A stretch of 64,000 nucleotides of DNA from Hepsetus odoe (lineage: Eukaryota > Chordata > Actinopteri > Characiformes > Hepsetidae): assembly GCA_017165825.1 (NCBI GenBank), contig CM029369.1, positions 10,615,341 to 10,679,340 of the forward strand, read 5' to 3'. Shown piece after piece: positions 60,105 through 64,000 of this stretch; position 1 is the stretch's first letter, and each line of letters opens with the position of its first letter. The notes beneath the pieces were generated by a model. The model saw only the letters and a program-made list of their open reading frames with translations. It was not told the DNA's origin and searched no databases. The position numbers and the translations under genes were made by a program.

Positions 60105-63100
60105 ATGGATCAAGACAAAGACGGCTCAGCGTCGCAAAGGTGAGCATTGCATTAAGACAAATGAGGCTGAAAATAATTTACAGATCATCAGCCTGACGTA
60201 AATGAATGTGCTTGTTTATGCTCAGCTTCTTCGAGTTCTACTAATAATGCATATGAGAGAGAAAGAAAGGAATTTTTTTTTTTAATTAAATGCACCAAAT
60301 TCTTTGCATGTCTTCCAGCAAAAATGTATTTGGAATCAGAATGAAGAAGAAGAAGAAAAAAGTTGGTAAAGGTCTTGTGTTTGCAAACAAAGGTGCTCAA
60401 GGTACAGCCTTCAAAGCAAATACATTGTATAAGGATTGTAAGCAGTACTTGGGGATTAATGCATGTAATCGTTGAATGCTTAAAGATTACAAATTGATCC
60501 AGGAACTCAGATGTAAATTGAAACTGTACTGTAGATGAACATGACATTAATTAATGAAAATACTTTCAGATGAATCAGAAGTTGAAGCTCCTCTCGACGA
60601 CTCAGCAGTTTTAGACCCAGAAAATCCAGAGGGCAGCAGTGAAGCTGGCCCATCTGTATTACTGAGCTTCAGAGAAATGATCAATACTAAAAGGTACCAA
60701 ACACTCATGAATTTTCTCATTTTAATAAAAGGCATTAGGCATCATTTATTTTTTTGTACATTATGTCATCTTGCTAGGTCCAAGACTGCAGCCAAGATTT
60801 TGGAAAGTGAGAGCAAACCACAGACTTTCCAGGTAGCTGTCTTAATTATGTATATTTATACAAGAGAGAATCAAATACTATATAATAAATTTTACTTCCT
60901 CATGAACTGCTAAAATTGAGAAACCTTTACCAATCTCTCAAGATCTCCATCAACATCACAGAAGCTAGACAACTGGTAGGTGAGAACATTGACCCCAGTG
61001 TGGTGATAGAAATCGGAGATGAAAAGAAACAAACTTCAGTGAAAGAGGGGACAAATGCACCATTTTACAACGAGGTGACTTGCCATTAGTTTGTAACTTT
61101 ACCATGAGATGTTTACAGGCCTAATATTGCATAGTATCTGTGTGTAACATTTCTGTTCATTCCCCAACAGTACTTTGTGTTTGATTTCTTCGCCCAAAAA
61201 GAAATTTTTTTTGACAAAGTCATTAAGCTATCAGTAAGTATTTAAGCATCCATAGTACTTACTATCTCTCAGCAATCCAGATTATTGGTTTGCTAATTTG
61301 ATATTTTTAAATAAAGGTGATTCATTCAAAGATCATGAAGAGCTACTGTATTGGGATCTTCAAGATTGATGTTGGAACAGTTTATAACCAACCAGGTGAG
61401 GCTTCCCTGATTTAAATTAAACTCTTTATTCATTAGTAACTGTTTATTAATCTCATTATTATTATTGTTGTTATATTTTATTAGGTCATCAGTTCGTCAA
61501 TAAGTGGGCAGCGCTTATTGATCCCGCAGATATTAACACTGGGGTCAAAGGTCATCTGAAGTGTGACATCTGTGTGACTGGGAAAGGAGACGTGTTGCCT
61601 CGCTCCCAGAAGTTCAGTGATGTAGAAGAACAGATTGAAAAGTAAGATCTCATTTTATTTCTTTTTTATTGATTTTGAAATTTGTCATTTTAATTCTAGT
61701 GCAAAATAAGAACATGATACTTACCTTTGTTTTGGTCCAGAAACCCACTGCTGCCTGAAGGTTTCCCTTCTATGCGCCCATGGGCTCGCTACTATGTGAA
61801 AGTATACAGAGCAGAAGGTCTTCCCAGAATTAATTCAAGCATCATGGCTAATGTGACCAAAGCTTTTGTTAGCGACAACACAGCACTCATAGATCCTTAC
61901 GTAGAGGTCTCGTTCTTCGGCCAAATGGTAAGTCTATTTGGCAGGCACAAACAGTTTGAACAGTATAGTTCAACGGACACCGAAAATGGGTAAATGAATC
62001 TAAACCTTTAACAAATTGCCAAAGCAAAGAAAAAGAAATGTTGCCTAATTGATACATGACTTAAGCATAAATGAAAACAACTTTCCAAAAATGACTAGAA
62101 GTACAAAATTTTCTCTAACTGCAAGAAAACATAGGTGCGGCTTCCTGTGAAATTGGCCCAGTCTATACATAAACTCAACACAGCATCTCTGTAGAGGCCT
62201 GAAAATGGCTGTGCATCAATGCTCACATTCCAGCTTGGCTGATCTTTAGCATTTCTGCCTAGACAAGCATTTCTGCCTAGAAAGAAATCTCTAAAAGAAA
62301 TGTGTACCAAGCTTGTGGGATCATTCCCAAAAACACATGGTGCAATCATTGAAGTTCTAAGTAAAGGGTCTGAATACTTATGGATATGGGATATTCAACA
62401 CTGCTGAGAAAAAGGGAGATGAAATCTGTTTTAGGATATCAATAAAGCTTTCAATTAGAGTTCTGGTGAACACCAGACACTTCTGCTTGTGGACACTTTT
62501 GTTGCACTCAGTACAAGGTTACAGTGCTTTTCACCTTTTTTGTTTGATTTTTATCCTAAAATACTTCGGACAGGGGCGAACATCCACACAGAAGAGTTCA
62601 GCAGATCCTGTGTGGAATGAACAGGTGGTTTTTAAGGAGATGTTTCCTCCTTTATGCCAGAGGCTGAAGATCCGGGTTCTGGATGAGGGAAGCATGAACG
62701 ATGTAGCCATTGGGACTCACTACATTGATCTTCATAGAATCTCCAATGAACAAGATGGAGATAATGGTATGAGTACAATATGAATTCTATAATTGTATGT
62801 TCTATTGCATATATACTTTAATATTTTCTTACAGTATAAACTTAATTGATGATGGTGATCTGATAAATATTCAACGTTTTACTGGCTTTCCCACCCAGGT
62901 TTCCTCCCTACATTCGGACCAGCATGGATTAACATCTATGGTTCTGCTCGTAACTCCACACTGGTAGATGATAACCAGGAAATGAATGAGGGAATAGGAG
63001 AAGGAGTGTCCTACCGAGGGAGGCTTTATATCCAGCTAGCTGTAGAGATCCTAACAGGAGGGCTTGAATCTAAGTCTCTGTTCTCCCTGAAAATGCCTTC

Positions 63101-63964
63101 AAAAGATACCAAGGGAGTGAAAACAGCTGGGAAAGATCCTAAAGCTGGGACGGGTGGAGCAGGTGGAGGAGAGGAGGAGAGAATGGGGGCCATGGTTCTG
63201 CCTGTGGATCCTCCAGCAATGGTGAAGCATAATAGACTTTTGTCAGAAATTCTTTTTTTTCTGTCCATCTGTCTATTTTTTCAGTCTTTTTTTCAGAATC
63301 TCATTTCTTTTTTATTTTTCTCACTCTATATTTCTAATTAAACATTACAACTATTTAAAATGTTTTGTTTGTGAAGGTCAGTAATGAAGACAAGGAAAAC
63401 TTCGTCCTTTTTGGGGCCGTGTTTGAGGCTACTATGATTGACAGGAGGATAGGGGATAAACCTATCAGCCTTGAGTTCTCTATTGGTACATATGATTAAA
63501 CACATGCTACTGAACAGATGATGCTCATTGGTCTTTGTCTGTTAAAATGATATTCATTTGGTGCTTTGGCTATCAAGGAAACTGTGGCAACTTGATAGAT
63601 GGTGCTCCTATACCACCTTCCAAGAAAAAAGCAGAGAGGGGGGCTGATTCAAGCTATGAAGGTGCAATGACTACCCCTTTACTGGACGCTCAAGCATCAA
63701 TGTCCTGCAAATCCACCACGCAGCCGGAGAAACCTCACATTGGCAGTGGGAACAGGTTGGCCCAACGTTGTACATTCAGTCTTATATCAATAGTAAAATA
63801 GTTCTTCTCTGGTTTTCACTACATTGTTATCTTGTCTGTACAGGACCTATTATTATTTACCCATTTCCACTCGGAAGCCCTGTATCCATGTATGGTGCAG
63901 CTGGGAGGATCGAACATATCGCCTTCACTATTCTAACATGCTTGATAGAATAGCCTTCTTATTT
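60105..63964 (+). CDS. type II ferlin (Fer1l6/Fer1l4 group), 5' part, runs off window
   Basis: Coding exons: 60105-60139, 60319-60401, 60570-60693, 60778-60832, 60943-61074, 61171-61233, 61317-61395, 61485-61641, 61741-61927, 62574-62766, 62899-63221, 63377-63485, 63578-63755, 63844-63964. They give 613 residues in frame. Ferlins are tail-anchored multi-C2 proteins of membrane fusion and trafficking. Seen here: a lysine-rich start (MKKKKKKVGKG); first C2 at about 97-200 (ITEARQLVGENIDP, GTNAPFYNEYFVFDF, VGTVYNQPGHQF); a FerI-like stretch around EEQIEKNPLLPEGFP; second C2 at about 256-390 (INSSIMANVTKAFV, DPVWNEQVVFKEMFPPLC, DEGSMNDVA); then GFLPTFGPAWINIYGS, EATMIDRRIGDKPISLEFSIG and the start of the FerA region. 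The exon at 63844 was added by homology and good splice sites. The pattern is closest to remembered FER1L6; fish Fer1l4 cannot be excluded, so no symbol is given. Confidence 0.9.
62120..62402 (+). mobile_element. Tc1-like transposon 3' remnant in ferlin intron
   Basis: AGAGGCCTGAAAATGGCTGT, TGTACCAAGCTTGTGGGATC and AAGGGTCTGAATACTTATGG occur in the order seen at the end of fish Tc1 elements. No inverted terminal partner was found on the left side, so it is a truncated fossil. Confidence 0.6.
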
Positions 63965-64000
63965 GTAAGTCAAAACCCAATTTTAAAAACTTACGTCATG

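Noticed and set aside
60290..60475. Lysine-rich 61-residue frame as an independent small gene
   Set aside because: The coding part is exon 2 of the ferlin gene; the rest is intron read-through.

Overview
The window is vertebrate, almost certainly teleost fish, nuclear DNA. Genes are split by GT-AG introns. The non-coding sequence carries fish-type tRNA-derived SINEs, a V-SINE-like family, Tc1/mariner deletion derivatives, an RTE-type LINE fragment and long microsatellites. The gene set (ABCB6, TTLL4, PRKAG3) belongs to the neighbourhood that is on 2q35 in human. The SINE types suggest an otophysan fish, but this is only an inference.

Layout: (1) 1-18040, + strand: 3' two-thirds of abcb6, an ATP-binding cassette half-transporter. 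The window opens inside an exon, and a 12-kb intron cuts the nucleotide-binding domain. (2) 20599-28698, - strand: a seven-exon gene for a 525-residue secreted protein that I cannot name. Its C-terminal half looks like a legumain/C13 caspase-fold domain whose catalytic His and Cys are replaced. It is the most interesting item here. (3) 28.8-34.8 kb: intergenic, with a young SINE and a 1.2-kb TATC/TGTC array containing an internal duplication of about 515 bp. (4) 34.84-46.98 kb, + strand: complete ttll4, a tubulin polyglutamylase, with a GC-rich promoter, upstream ORFs and one apparent GC-AG intron. (5) 48179-52616, + strand: complete prkag3, an AMPK gamma subunit of the short N-terminus form. 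(6) 53-60 kb: a repeat-rich gap with a beta-tubulin processed pseudogene broken by two different SINEs, a degenerate RTE LINE and further SINEs. (7) 60105 to the window end, + strand: the first 14 coding exons of a type II ferlin (Fer1l6/Fer1l4 group).

The genes are not an operon and have no obvious shared pathway; they are neighbours by conserved synteny. All exon models were assembled by hand from splice signals and reading frame. In each complete gene the exon lengths sum to a multiple of three (ttll4 3402, prkag3 1011, the unnamed gene 1578). The partial abcb6 (1290) and ferlin (1839) models also stay in frame throughout. Family assignments rest on remembered family sequences and motifs, not on database searches.
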